This document shows, piece by piece, positions 33,936-47,565 of a stretch of DNA of 64,000 bases. The notes below the pieces were generated by a model, which saw only the letters and a program-made list of their open reading frames with translations, made no database searches and was not told where the DNA came from. Source of the DNA: Embiotoca jacksoni (lineage: Eukaryota; Chordata; Actinopteri; Embiotocidae); assembly GCA_022577435.1 (NCBI GenBank), contig JAKOON010000087.1, positions 677,001-741,000 on the forward strand. The letters run 5' to 3'. The translations under genes were made by a program, and so were the position numbers. Within the stretch, counting starts at the first letter, position 1; the number at the start of each line of letters is the position of its first letter.

Positions 33936-36030
33936 GATTGACGTTACCCTCCCTTCCTCCCCGTGATGACCTTTGACCCCCCCCTCCCCACCACCACCCT
34001 TTCCATTTCTGGAGCATGGTTCAGTGTCCTGGAGCAAACCTCACACTGTAGCTCCCGCCGCTGATTGTTTAAGGTCATTTTTATGGCCCAATCAGATACA
34101 CTGTAATGATGATGATAACGAAAGGGGCACTGGTTGCCTTCGTTTTTGAAGTAAAGTTGCACTGAATAGTTTCTTCATGAGTCAACTTACCGGCTGTAGT
34201 TGTTTGAATCGACCCCGGCTGTGTTAAAAAAAATCACATTGAGATACTTTCAAACAGATCTAGTGGAAAATGTAGCGCAGATGTGTTATTAAAATATGAC
34301 ATGTGAGGCTTTTTACAGGACACTGATGAGGAACTCTGTATTTATAGAAACCTTTTTTTTGTTTGTTTGTTTGTTTTTCAAAGATTATTGCTCTTCGTAG
34401 CTATTACATGTTTTTATTTCATTCCAGTAATGCATACATCCCATTTTGATACTTATTTGTGTTCATACTGTATTTTGTGTTTTTTTTATTTTCTATTGTA
34501 CTCTTTTATATATTGTTCACATTTTCTTCATCTGTTTCAAAGTTTCATGCAGCGAGGGCTTAGCTTGGGGTCTCTGCACTCATTTTGAAAATACGCTTTG
34601 AAATGATTATTTTTTAGATGTTGAAAAGTTCATAGATCGGCTGTAAAAACTGAAACGATGTTGTGTTTAGGTTTGAAGGAAATAATTCAGGGTGTCTGTC
34701 ATTTACATTTTTGGGATGTTGGCCGATCGCTCTTATCTCCGTGATTTCCACAGTAAATACTGACTGAAATGTTGAAATCAAATCTAAAGTGGGTTATTTA
34801 AAAAAAATATATTTTATATTGATATTTGACTTGTGGGGACCCTGTTAGCTGCCCTATGCATGACCTTCTAAACTATTTTATTTTGGTTCTTTAAAGCATC
34901 TTAATGGGTTACATTTGTCCATTTGAGCGCAAAAATAGTGAGCGTTAGATGAGAAGACTGAATCCACTGTCGTATCTTCACGCTATATGAAGCTAGAAGC
35001 TCATATAGCGGCTTCGCCCGGCGTGAATTCGGGGAAACGGCTCGCCTGCTTCTGTCCAAAGCTAAAAAAAAAAACGTTACGTATCAGCTTCTCTAAAATA
35101 CTCGCATTAAAAAAATGATCTTATCGTATTTTGGGCGTGAAAGCAAATCAAACTATTTCCCTGAATGTCAAACTATTCTTTGAAAAGAATATTTTGATGA
35201 GACTTTTTATTTATTTTTGGCCTTTAACCCTGCGATGTTTTTTACTTGCACACGTTAGCCGTCAGCTCCAAGAGTCTTTATTTCTACTTTTCAGCATTTG
35301 CCAAAAATATTTCTTCCCAGAAAAAAAAAAAAAAAAAAGTATATATTTTTGTAAATATACGTTTTGTTAATAAATAGGAAAGTCTAAACGTGTCTGGGCT
35401 CTGTAGTTTATGAACCAATCCGTAATTCAATCCGACCCTGTTTTTGGATTCTTTGTTGATAAATTATGAACGTACGATGGCTTTCTGTTAGTTTTAGTTA
35501 TCGATCGTGACTATTTAAGTCTTCACTGCCCACTTAATATCTGAGCTTTACGGAAATATGTTCTCCGATGTTGTAAATACAAACTGTTTGATGAAAAAAA
35601 TCAGCAACATCCACCGTTTGATTTAAAGTTAACTTAATTGTATTTTACAACTGAGGGTGACTTTAAAACTGTCAACACAAGTAGTTTGTGGTCCAGTTTA
35701 CAGACTTGGAAAATAAAATGTTTATCTAGTTGTCATGTGTTTATAAAAGCTTTGTAGACCAGTGAATTTATTATCACGTATTTATTGTCAAGTCTGGATG
35801 TTCGTAGGATGCATTGATGACCGTCTTTAACATTCCTCACTGCAAATGTTCTGTAGCAAAGATCATCAGAAACTCAATTTATTATTTTGAGTTATTTTAA
35901 TAGAAAATTATCCTCCAGTTACATTGTAAAACGAGCAGCCAGTGGAGTTCATTTCTTTGTGTAAAAGCCAGCCTGAACTAGACTTTCTGTCTTCTTGCTT
36001 TCAAATTAATAAAGTATTTTCCTTAGTAAA
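33936..36030 (+). other. creb3l2: creb3l2 3' UTR
   Basis: A 2.1 kb AT-rich region follows the stop. AATAAA signals are at 35369-35374, 35712-35717 and 36008-36013. The last is the most likely main end, with the others as alternatives. Two Pumilio-type TGTAAATA elements are at 35350-35357 and 35572-35579. Long 3' UTRs are usual for CREB3L2. The end is inferred from the signals. Confidence 0.65.
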
Positions 36031-37002
36031 AGCATATTACTGGGACTCTTTGTGTTTTTATGGTAGATTTGTTGATGATAAAGTTTCTGGTTGTCATTCT
36101 TGTAGTGGACGGTGATTTGTTGTGCCTCCGTATTGTGGTGATAAGAGATTGTATACTGCCAGTTTTAAAATGTATATGAAATAATATGAATAATTTACCA
36201 CTGTACCATGGCACTACTACACTATATATCAATTTGCATTTTCTTTTTGGAGGGGTTTATGATCTTTTGAACATTTTACCATGCAGTGTTTAAAATGGTG
36301 TTCCCCTTGTATTTTTTGTAAGGGTTGTGTTATTATTTGTTTTTATAAAGGCCACATAATTGTCATTCAAATGGAATTTTTTTTTTTTTTTAGGTTATGT
36401 ATGGCTTAAACTATCAGTTTAACCTACATTAACTCGCTGGTAAATAAAGACACAAAAAAAACTAAAATTCTTCTTCTATTAGTGGATAATCATAATTTGT
36501 AGCTGGCTTCAAATAACTTTTTCTTAGAACTGTAAATGAAGTTAGAGCCAAACTCTATTAGAGCAGAAAGAAAGTCTCATTGTGAACACGGAAGCTGATA
36601 GAGGAGCTTCTCTCTCCTCTGTCATGACAAGGATCCCAAAATAGATCAGCAGCAGCGCCTCATAATGCGTGGAGTGAATTGCTCTGACAGTCCCAAGACA
36701 ACACAACAACCGCACCGCTTGGTAACGATCCGGCCTCGTACAGTAACGCGGCAACGGCGAATTCCTCCAGCAACTTCAGTGAGGCTGCATCGTGTCATCG
36801 TAAAATCCATTTAAAATAACAGAGCAGGCTGTCAAAAATACATGAGATGAAACACTAGTTACGGAGAGTCAGGACATGAATTAAGCAGCTGCGATCTGGT
36901 ATCGCACTTTTAATCAGGAATGCAAGAAGTTTTCAAGCACTCAACTTGTTAATTATAAATGATGAATCCTTTTATCAGCGTGCACAGAGAAAGTTACAGC
37001 TC

Positions 37003-37003
<1 letters not shown>

Positions 37004-37038
<35 letters not shown>

Positions 37039-37155
37039 TTGGTGTCCTCGTGAGCCCGGTCTTATCAAATTTAAAAAAAAAAAATTTTTTTTGCCTTTGT
37101 CTTTTAAAAATGAATACGTGGTGTATGGAAGCCCATTTCTGCCTAAAAAAAAATA
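37004..37155 (-). repeat. T32 run and flanking retroelement-like remnant
   Basis: The T32 run is followed by AAATTTAAAA and A/T-homopolymer-rich sequence and the phrase GTATGGAAGCCCATTTCTGCC, which I recognise as recurrent in fish genomes. It could be the 3' end of a minus-strand retroelement. No coding potential remains. Confidence 0.4.
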
Positions 37156-37194
37156 GAATAGAAGAAGCTGAGTCCAAATTATGAGTGGCAAAGG

Positions 37195-37640
37195 TAGACC
37201 TCATAATACCAAGTCAAAATGTTGACTTACTCAGTCAATATAAACAGATATTACTTTAATATGCTCACTTATTAAGTTAATATTCTAAGATACTCCATAA
37301 AAATGACAATATATGAAGTCAAAATGCTAATTTATGAAATACAAACTCTACTTTTTGTCACTAAGACAATATATATTGAATCAATTTCATCTGTTACCGA
37401 GTCAAAATGTTTACTTACTGAATAAAATGTTGACATACGAAGTCAAAATGAAGTAAAAGTTCTGAAATACAATCAGATGAAAATTCTAAATGTTGATTTA
37501 CTGAATCAAAGTTTTGTGATACAAAATGTAAATGTTGACGAAGTCAAAATCATCAGATAGTAAATGTAAATGATTAAACAAAATGTTGACCTACCTCGTC
37601 ACCATTATGTGATCCTAAGTCAAAACGTCGATAGTAAACA
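37195..37640 (+). repeat. Degenerate tandem repeat, AGTCAAAATGTTGAC unit
   Basis: At least eight diverged units of AAGTCAAAATGTTGACTTACT (about 20-30 bp spacing) run through the block, for example near 37211, 37318, 37400, 37440, 37540 and 37618. It appears to be an old array or the internal repeat of a mobile element. Confidence 0.65.
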
Positions 37641-38328
37641 TCTACTTCATAGTGTCGAACATGATTTTCAGTGGAGGTCAAAGGTCAAAAATGGGCTTCA
37701 GCGCTGCACAGACTGAACGCAGATTTTTCTTTTCAGCCGAAGGACAGACATGGATTAAACACAGGCGGGATGGCAGCCGCCCGGAAACAGATCTCGGTCT
37801 TAATACTGTGTCTCCTGTTTCATCTTTGCAGTTGGCTGCAGTACTAACGGACACGTTTCCTACCACAGTTTTCACGTCTTATGGGGATTTCCCTGCAAAT
37901 CAGACGTAGTCCGGAGAGGCAGACCGGCCGGCTGCCAACAGAAACCTGATCGGTGAGCAAGCTGGTTTTGTTGTTGCTCATTTATCAACCACAGGGTTTG
38001 TTTGAAAGACATCTCTGTTGCCAAAAAGCCTGTGGTACCGAGAGAACACGGGAAACCACTCGGCTTGATTGTTTCAATGTGATATCTTCGTGCTCGAGGT
38101 CTGACAGATATGCATCAGGTTTGTGAAAGGATATTTTTAAACAGGGACTCTTGTATGGAGGCGAGAAAAAAAAAAGAGAGCCAATTTTATTAAGCTTTGA
38201 ATGCTTTTTTAAACAAGTTTTAATTTAGCGTGTAAATTCAAATAGAAAACGCAGGTGTCTGGTTTCCGAACTGCACCGTGAAGATGGATGTTGTGGCAGA
38301 GCGGTTGTATTGGACTTCATCGAATTAG

Positions 38329-38354
38329 ATGTACCTAATAAAGTGGCCACTTTA
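38329..38354 (+). repeat. Short dispersed-repeat phrase (second copy)
   Basis: ATGTACCTAATAAAGTGGCC, then ACT, is the same repeat phrase found in inverse orientation at 5034-5064. Confidence 0.5.
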
Positions 38355-39699
38355 AGGGCATGTCTGTTAGTTTCTACTGACAGGAAGTGTCTCTAATGTC
38401 CACTGAGTTATGAAGTTATCAGCTGGCATGATCACATTTCATCTACATGCTGTATTTATGCTGACTAATTTCAGAGATGGCAGTCAGATGCCTTCCTGCA
38501 GAAGATAAAAGGTCACTTTAGGTCAGCGGTAATTTGATGAGCCCGATGGTCCGGCCCAGCCGGGCGAAAAAAGAGGCTGACAGATGTGGCCTGATGTTTC
38601 GCAGGCGAAGGCCTCCGGCACACTGTAGTAAGAGGAGTCGTAACGTGATGAAGAGGGGAAAGACAGGACGTTAACGTCATGACAGATCTGACAAACTGAG
38701 CCCACAAAACTGAGCATATGGGTCGTGTGTGAGTGATTAGTCTTTGAGAGTGAGATGCTGACAGAGTGCATGTGTGCGTGCGTGTCTGCTCACCCTCTGC
38801 CCTACTTTCTCACTGATGATGATGATGCTGCAGAGAGGAGGAGGAGAGGGAATCTCCCACAATGCCATGCTGCTGGTCCCATAGGTCAGATGGATGGATG
38901 GATGGATGGATGGGAGAATGGGTGCTCCAGTTAGTTGAGGTCTGCACACACTGAACGTGTTTATTGTCCCTCACAATAGCTCTCACAATGCAGTTTTTAA
39001 ACCTGTCATATCACAGAGTCAAATACACAACTTCCGGTAATGCATTTCGAAATAAAAGTTGTTGTTTTTTATTTAAAAGAAAATTTGTAATAGGATATAG
39101 GTTGTGGTCATAGTGAGGCTCATTGAAACTGATGGAACATGGAAACCAACTTACAAGGTACATTTATAATACACTTAAAGCTTTAAACGGTGGCCTGAAA
39201 TTTTCAACTTTAAAAATAAATACTTAATCATCTTTTATTAAAGGTGGAAAAACTGCAATATAAATTCAGTTTCTAAATGTGTTTCGAAGAAGTTGTAAAA
39301 GTGGGTTGTAGGCTATCGAAAACCATTCGTGGCGGACGCTCTTTTTTTTAAAATTCATTATATAATTTTTTTGTGTCCAGTGTCAAGTGTTGTTTGAAAT
39401 GTATTGGGTATTTCCAGGTTTATTGTCAATATGTTTTTACATACAAGGAATCACCTCAGGCGTTGTAGCAGACGGAATATAGTCTGCAATACAAAGAAAG
39501 AGAAAAAAAAACACACATTAAAACGATCTGGTTAACGTTTTTAGATCATGTTACTGGTATATCAATAACAATGCCACATTTTTGCGCTAGTAAAATATTT
39601 TTTTTAACACGCGAGTGGATTTTATTTTGAAGGTAAGACGTTCCACTTCCTGTTTGACGTTCGTAGCTTGAAGTAGCTCGCGCTCAGTTGGTCAGGGGG

Positions 39700-39960
39700 C
39701 TCGTGAGTGCAGTTCAGTCTGACGTCCAGGCGGCTGCGCGTGCTGCCGTACCTGGCCGCGGCGTATAAAAAGCGGCTGTCGACGGTTAGAAACAACAAAC
39801 GGTCAGAGCCGTTTTAAGACGTAAACGCGGTGTCACTCATTCCCGCAAACATTTCAATCCTGCTCTCCTCCGCCGGCATCTGTGTCCCCCTCCCCACCCC
39901 CCAGAAGCCGGAGGGGAGACGGGGGTCCAGCGCGGGGCGAGACAGCGAGGGCCGACCAGC
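39700..39960 (+). promoter_or_regulatory. dgki: dgki promoter and 5' UTR
   Basis: A TATAAAA box (39764-39770) lies in GC-rich sequence, which predicts a transcription start near 39795 and a 5' UTR of about 165 bases. There is no ATG between the predicted start and the coding ATG. A C-rich tract (about 39887-39903) lies in the leader. Confidence 0.65.
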
Positions 39961-40184
39961 ATGGACCCCCTAACGAAGGACCGCACCGGCCCGGCGGCGG
40001 GGGGCTTCGGCGGGCGCCTGGCCTCTCTGGGAGCCGACGGGGGTGACTCGGAGTCCGGAGCCGGCTCGGAGGAGGCTGCGGTGGGCTGCTGCAGCGACAC
40101 GTTCAGCAGTCTGCCCGACATGGAGCAGGAGACCCTGGAGGACAAATTAAGAGGACTGGCGTTCAGAAAACAGACCTCGTATCG
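39961..40184 (+). CDS. dgki: Diacylglycerol kinase iota, coding exon 1 (partial)
   Basis: Type IV diacylglycerol kinases phosphorylate diacylglycerol to phosphatidic acid and so damp DAG signalling (PKC, RasGRP). The exon encodes 74 residues plus two bases of the next codon. It starts MDPLTKDRTGPAAGGFGGR, has a Gly/Ala/Ser-rich low-complexity stretch and ends LEDKLRGLAFRKQTSYR at a strong GTGAGT donor. The LE(D/E)KLRxLxFRKQxSYR ending precedes the C1 domains in DGK iota and zeta. Iota is chosen because creb3l2 lies just upstream in the same orientation, as at human 7q33; zeta is elsewhere in human. The start has A at -3 and G at +4. The C1, catalytic, MARCKS-like and ankyrin regions lie beyond the window. 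Confidence 0.85.
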
Positions 40185-40727
40185 GTGAGTGGAGGAGGGG
40201 GGGAGGGGAGGAAGGGGGGGGATGCCGGGACAGGATATTGTTCAGAGGAAGAAATGTTGTTTATTTATGCGCTCGTGCGTATGTTTCACTGGCGGGGCTT
40301 GTTTTTTTGTTGTTGTTTTTTTTTTGGATGCTTTGAATTCGCTTGTCCTCGTGTATAATTTGCTGATGCTGTTATAAGAATTACACGCCGGGGGAAGGAC
40401 ACGAGAGTTGAAGGGTCACACACTGCAGGTTTAGCTGAATAACGCTAAATTGAGGCAGCCCCGGGAGGAGGAGGTGGGGGGAGGAGGTGGTGCGAGGAGG
40501 TGCGGGGGAGAGGGTGGGGGGGGGGGGGCTCGTGCAGGCCAGCCCCACGTCAAGATCACCATCATAAACACTGATGTGCACAACAAAGCACGAGCGTATT
40601 AGTGATGGATCAAAACGTTTTTTTTGTTTTTTTTTAACAAACTCAACAACGTGTGCAGCTCCCTGTGGTGTTGTGGCCCCGTTGTGTTTGGATCATGTGA
40701 AGGAGGGGGAGGAAACACTATTGATTT

Positions 40728-40759
<32 letters not shown>

Positions 40760-43269
40760 ATTGCCAGCAGCAGCAGCCTGACACCCCCTGTGCTGACTGG
40801 CAGCTGCTGTTGATAGTGAAAACTGGCCGGAGACCGAGCGCACACACTCACACAGCAGTTTGGGTTGTCAGATGTCACTACCACCAATGTGTGGCGTCTA
40901 TCTACCCGCCTATCCGTCTGTCCGTCTTGTCCGTCTGAGTGAGTGTGTCTCTGCTGTGTTTTACGGGTCACCCCTCTAAGCTGGAAATGGAGGTCAAATC
41001 AATCTTGTTTTGACTGGCTTTGTTTGTGTCTGATTTGGTGCACAAAGCAGCAGTTTTATCAACCCCCCCCTCCCAAACGAAACAAATCCAAACAACACAA
41101 TGAAATCTATAGTCTGCAGACTGCGTGCGAATATTTGTTGATGTCATTTTTTATTCATGTATTTACTTTAATTTAATCAATATGTGGCAAGAAAAAAAAA
41201 AAAACGTGGCAAGTTTAGCGTTCAGAGTTATACATGGTAAATTAATTTCATTAAAACATGAAAGAATACACAATAGACGCATGGTGCCTTTTTATTCCAC
41301 GAGTAAGTAATGGCCCGTTTGGATAAAATTTGTCTCGCGTAAACACGCTACAACTGAATAAACTGGCCCATTCAAGGATGGAAATTGGTCTAATAACAAA
41401 AAAACAACAACAGGTGGGGTGGTAAATTGTAATCTTATAACTATTCAATTGACAGGTATCTAGTATTGACATGTAGTTCTTTTTTTTTTTTTGAAACGCC
41501 CACTTGACCTACTGTAAGACAAAGACGTTAGAAACTCACCGCCACTCTTTCACTTGGTATCATTGTTTACAGTCTCTCTTCCTCTGGGTGGTTTTTCCTC
41601 AGGGGGGGGGGGAAGACGGGGGGAGGAGGAGGGAAGAGGGGGGGGATTCTCCAAAACTGTTGTCTTCTTGAAGGAAATACCGCAGTAAAGTGGTGGAAGC
41701 GCCGGATTCGGTACATCGTACACTCGGGAGGAAAAAAGCTGGCGTCGGGTGAAGAATTCTGTGCAGAAGTCGTGGAAGTGAACATTTATATTGTGGTTCG
41801 ACATGTCATGGCCGTTTTATTTAATTATTTTTATTATTATTATTATTATTTGCTCTCCAGAAATCCAAGAATGGAGTTTAGAGGTCGCCTCAATCGTCCG
41901 GTTTATCGCGGTAAAAACGCAGCCCGAAATATTCAAATCCAGTCAAACTTTTGAGTGCAGTTTTAATGTTGGTCATCAAAAACATCAGTTTAGATGGCGG
42001 CCAGTAAAGCAGCAAAACTACACCTACGCATCCCACGATGTGCCTCCCCCCTCTCCACCTCCACCCTCCTCCCCCTTAAAGGAATAGTTACTTACTTCTG
42101 CTTGTTGGCTTTTTGCTGACAGTTAGATGAAGAGATCGATACCGCTCGTCTTGTCTGTGTAGAGGTGATAGTCACGGCTGGTTTGGCGTGAAGACAGGAA
42201 GCGGATCGCAAAAGGATAAAAATCCACCCACCAGCACCTTGGGTCATATTGGGTGATATGAGCTGCACTTTAGGAGCCGTTTCTGGAGTCTCCGCTCGGT
42301 GACAACAAAAGCTCCTTTGTTGATACGAGCACGATGGAAAAGCTTCAGTCTTATTCTTGTGGGTAGAAGGTCCGTAAGATATGTGACATATACAGCGCGT
42401 GTACGATCTGGAGTAAAAAAACAACAACAACAACAACCAGTCTTAAGATGAAGGAAAATAAAAAACCAAAACAATTATGCTAGATGTGAGAACTTTTCCA
42501 TCCGTCTGCGGTCATTTTATTCGTCTCTCGTGGACTTGAAATGGCTTCAATTGAATCCTCAGATGGATTAATTTCATTTTGAAAAGAGAAGATTTGGCTC
42601 GTGTCACTGCAGCCACCGTTTGGTGAGAGTAGTTTGGTGTAGAAATGACCAGACGGTTAGAAAATCTGACATATTGCTATTTATGAAGATGCATTACGTA
42701 TGTCTATATATCTATATATGTATTTATGTGGTAAAGGCTGTCACCAGTTCTAAATGGAGTACTGTGTGGGCTGAATACCAGAACAACATCGCTTGTTTTA
42801 AGTGGAGTTTTGCATAATTTTCCCATCATGTAAGAGACTTCATTGTACTCTAAATTACAGTGGAAGTACATGTTTGGCCGTTTCTGTATTTTTAATCCTC
42901 CACAGTATGTTAATTGCACGGCATGAATGCGATCCGGTACACTCGATTATGCCGAACACGTTTGTCCGTCTGTCTCCGTCCTTCCTTGTGGCATTCCTCT
43001 GCTGTACGGTAGGCGGACAAAGGCGGACCGGGAGTGTCGGTTCACGCGCTGTGTCATGAGTTGCTTTGACCTTCGACCCCCATTGGAAAAAAAAAAAGGC
43101 TACGGATAATACGGCAATTCTCCTCCTCGACGAATTTCAGCCATGTGGACGGAGATGGTCTGTCGGAAAGGTAGTTTACACAGCTTTGAAGTGGCCGGTG
43201 CCAAGAAGTGAAATTACCATATGTGGTGATATGGAAGAGCTCAGAAATGGTGCAGTTGAACCTCAAAGG

Positions 43270-43362
<93 letters not shown>

Positions 43363-43436
43363 TTGCGGGCTGGTGGTACGATGTATTTATGGCAGCATGG
43401 GACACATGTAACTTCTCTGCCAGACATTCGTCACAC

Positions 43437-43509
<73 letters not shown>

Positions 43510-46004
43510 CACGGCAGCCAGTTACTCAGCACACCGATCAGTTCGTAAGACGTTACATCAATTAGGTGCTCAGTCAACCGACTGGACACTCAATCTGTAA
43601 GTGAGTCACTGCCTTGTTTTTCCGAGCGCTTCCTTTGCCTCTCCTGTGACGGCCAGTTGGTCGACATTTAATTTATACACTCTTTGGACGGGTCCACCTG
43701 TCATGACAGTTTGTTTATTTACTGGACTGGAACCCGGAAAATATTATAAACCTCTACAGGAAAGAGCCCTCGCAGTGAAACAGTCTTTCTTGAAGTCTTA
43801 ATGTACATAAAAGCCATTAGATGCCAAACCTTACTGGAGAAACATATTAATGATGCCGTGATTGACTGAAATTAACATATTAAATATTCAACTTGGAGCT
43901 GCAATATTGCTGGAATTAGCAGCAGAAGATATGATGATATATACCGTAAGATGACGCCAAGATGCCAAGCGTGAACTTTTCTGGGTCACTGTAATTATAA
44001 AACAAAAAACTTAAAGAGTTTCCCCGCCAGCTTAAAAGCACCTGAATCCATCTGAAACGCTGAGAGAGATGATGTTTTCTCTCTCTGGTCAAACGCTGCC
44101 TCTGGCTTCTCCTCCAAATCCAGGATTTGTCACCACACTATCAAAATGCAAATGTGCACGAAGCAGAATCAGCCGTGACGCGACAGCCGAGGAGCCGGAG
44201 ACTTAAATAACCCCCTAAAAACCAAGAGTCTCCACCCGGTAAAGCAAACCCACCACACGCCACCATGACCTGTTTTCCCAGGAGGAGAAAAAAAATATAC
44301 AAAGAAACAAACGCTTTGTTTCGTCACCCGGCTTATCAGGTGGTGAGATTTCTTTTCCGTGAGAAATGTTTGCAGAAACGAGTTGCCACAGGACAGGATG
44401 TCGTAACGGTATCCTTCTACTATTTGCGGCCCGCTCTGCAAACAGTCGGAGATCGCAACGAGCGCATGTGTACGGTCTAATGTACGCCGGGCGTCGTGTC
44501 TGCTCAGAGGCTGCAGGGATGGGAAGAGAAGAGACGAGACCGGCGAGACACATGAAACGCAAAGAGGAGAGGAGAGACATACAAAAAAAAAAAAGACCTG
44601 ACTGTATCTTGCGTCGCTGCTGCTGTGTACCACCTGCAGGGGTAAACACTGATCAAAGGCCTTTCATCATCTGATGCTGCCAGAATACAAAACTCTATTC
44701 AGCCTTCAATTAGGACAGAAAACAGAGGGATGGGGGAGGTGGGGGGGTGGAGGGGGGGGGGTGGGAGAGAACAGAGGGATGAGAAAAAAGGATGGCCGGA
44801 GAGGGGGAGGACAAAAGGGAAAATGTCTGCTACAAAGTCAAAGAGGTGTCATGGCTGAAAGGTATGAAAGGGAAGGAAGCATGAAAAACATAAATAAAAG
44901 GAGACGGGGGAGGCGGGGGGTGTGAGAGAGAGGGGGGGGGGGAACTAATGGTGACATTACAGGACAGTTACTTTCTCACCAAGTCATCAAGTTAACTCTT
45001 GGAATAAAACGAGTCCTGGTGATTTGTTGGAAACGTTTTTGTTTTTTTCCGGCTTAAGGAAAAAAAAAGTAAAAAAGGCGTCTAAGGTCTGTGATTATAT
45101 TTATAACAATCTGAGCCGCAGCTGCTTCTTATTGACGCCGAACCACGTGATGAGAAAGTCGCCGATCTACCAGCAAACAACGTTTTGTTATTTTTTTTCT
45201 TCCCTTCCTTTTAAACTTTAACATCTTTTTCTAATGAAGCGGATTTAGCTGGTGATTTATTATTATTATTATTATTTTTTTCTCTCTTGTGGTGCAGCTT
45301 GTGTCAGATTTCATAGCATACTTACCTCGTAGCCCTCAAAGGCACTCATGAATATTTTAAACTTCGTGAACGTGCGAGTCTGCGGTTGTTTTCATATAAA
45401 CAACGTACGCGGGTCAACGGCCCCCGAAACAGCCCAAAGGAAGGCGATATTTCAGATTTAGAAACCTGTGTGGTGTCATTCTGCTTACAGTAATTGTGTA
45501 ACAGAGCAATACATCACGGTGCAGCACAATAGCTACTGCACCTCCACCCAACCCACCGCCCCACCGCCCCCTCTTTGGGAAATAAGATTTAGAAAGACCA
45601 AAAACAGAAGGAAAACTCACAACAGAGGACATTTATTCAACGCGTTTCCTATTTCCAAAACAGTCACGGAACACTTTGCACATAATATTTTTAACCTCTC
45701 GAAACAAAGCAAAGACGTGTTCAAGGATGCTTGATTTTTTTTTTCTTTTTTTTGTATTGCTGAAGATAGTTCGGTCGCTCTCTGACAATCTCCAGTGACA
45801 TTTATTCAGTGACATAATCGTTTATATACTCCTCTCCATCTCCGTTACCTCTCATGGCTAAAGTGGATGACGGATAATATCAATAAGGTAATGAGAGCTT
45901 TGACCTGAATCCACCTGCGCACTCTATAAAGAGTTCAGCGGATGGAGCGGCTCTTTTTATGTTTTATACGAACCGGTTTTGCCGCTCGGCGTGTGTGTGT
46001 GCGC

Positions 46005-46050
<46 letters not shown>

Positions 46051-46340
46051 AATTCAGTGGAACGCTTGGCTCGGAGTCGGAGCAGCTTAAAGACACTCAT
46101 GAATCTTTAAGCAGACGATCACAGCACCAATTGTTGATGAAATACAAGCCTCGCTGACACCATTTTTTTTGCCTCTCTCCCATCTCATCCTCAGAACGGG
46201 TGAACAGATATACATGCATATTTATGATAGTCTTTTCCCGTGAGGAAGAGGAGGAGGAGGAGGAGGAGGAGGGAGAATGAGCTCTTTGGTTGTATGGATA
46301 ATCAACAGATCAACAGATACAGTTTTTTGTAAGATTAAAC

Positions 46341-46382
<42 letters not shown>

Positions 46383-46500
46383 CTGCAATTTGCTCTTAAT
46401 CCACAGCCGCCCGCCTCTTTACACACTAACATTGTGTTTTACTGAGTTGCTCGTGGTTTACACGGCCGTAAATCTCCACAGCTGTTAAATGCCAGAGGAA
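40185..46500 (+). other. dgki intron 1, first part
   Basis: I see no recognisable kinase exon. Contents: G-rich runs after the exon (40192-40222, 40500-40530), GT tracts at 40731-40760, 43273-43360, 43440-43505, 45990-46048 and 46343-46381, and purine-rich sequence at 44720-44945. One minus-strand oddity is a short ATG-to-donor segment at 45349-45326. Confidence 0.7.
43273..43505 (+). repeat. Two long GT arrays 80 bp apart
   Basis: GT tracts of about 88 and 66 bp (43273-43360 and 43440-43505) flank a short unique spacer, probably two independent expansions. Confidence 0.95.
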
Positions 46501-47504
46501 TGATCAATAAAAGTCGGCAATTAAAACAAGTATTCACATTTACAGACATAATCAGAGAATTTTTGGGCATTTCTGTCCAAAAAAAAAAAAACGATAAATA
46601 CGTCGCTAGTCGAGTTTCTGTCTGTCGGCAAGTGTTTCAGCTCTCTTTTCTGTTCTCTTCCTGTCCAGTATTTTATTTCTTTTCCTGTCCGGACCCGTTC
46701 ACACCTGGCAATAACATCCATCCTGGGTTATTGGATCACTCGGCTAAAAGTGTGAACGCACGCAGGACGCTTTGAGGATGAGATCCGAGCTGCTCGGACC
46801 ACATTCGAAGGTCACGCATATGATGACGGTGCTTTACGTTGAACCCGCCGCCCTCTGAATAAGCAACAGAAAAATATTGAATGCTTCTCTCGGTGCTTCT
46901 GGATATTATTTTTTCCTCCACCAAAAGATCTCTCGCTGTGCTCTTTCTATTTATCCGGCGTGTTTCTGCAGAGCGCAGCTGAACTGTTTTCAGAAACTCT
47001 TGACAGATTTACCTGCAGACTCACGGCTACAAAGGAGCCGTCTCCCGATTCAAAACACGAGCTGCTGTGTGACGCGACTTTCAACGAGGCCTCCTACCAG
47101 TTTTCCCACTTTCTCTCATTTTGTTATTACCAGCACGCATCAGACCCGCAGCTGTGGAGAAGCCCCGCCCCCTTCGCACAGTTCATTCATCCACCGCAGC
47201 GCAGAGCCCGACTCTCCCACACCCTCTCCGGAATAATGAAACGATCGGAGCCTGACGGTTCGGTTGGCGAATGACAAACTCCCCACCCTCCCACCCCATC
47301 TTCTTTCTATACGTACATATCACAGACGGTCGGTGTTAGTATGACCCCTCTCCACCTTCTCTGAACGACGCTGGTGTGTTTGTGTTCACCGATGCATCTC
47401 AATCATTTTGTCCTAAGAAGGAGAGGACTGATGACGTCTCCCTGTGGAACAGAGGGATTTCTGACTTATCTCTCTCTCCTTTCCTAGCCTTTTCAGGAGT
47501 GTTT

Positions 47505-47565
<61 letters not shown>

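Larger units (their letters stand above)
36031..39700. other. creb3l2-dgki spacer
   Basis: No coding exon is seen. It includes a T32 run (37004-37035), a degenerate tandem repeat (about 37195-37640), a dispersed-repeat phrase at 38329-38354 and a (GATG)n tract at 38888-38912. Most of the rest is AT-rich, with no recognised content. Confidence 0.7.

Noticed and set aside
43066..43565. Cys-Val repeat frames (and His-Thr frames elsewhere)
   Set aside because: Translations of GT/CA microsatellites, found at more than forty places in the window.
46877..47274. Overlapping 104-119-codon frames considered as a nested gene
   Set aside because: No recognisable family and no paired splice signals; no more credible than random open frames in this GC range.
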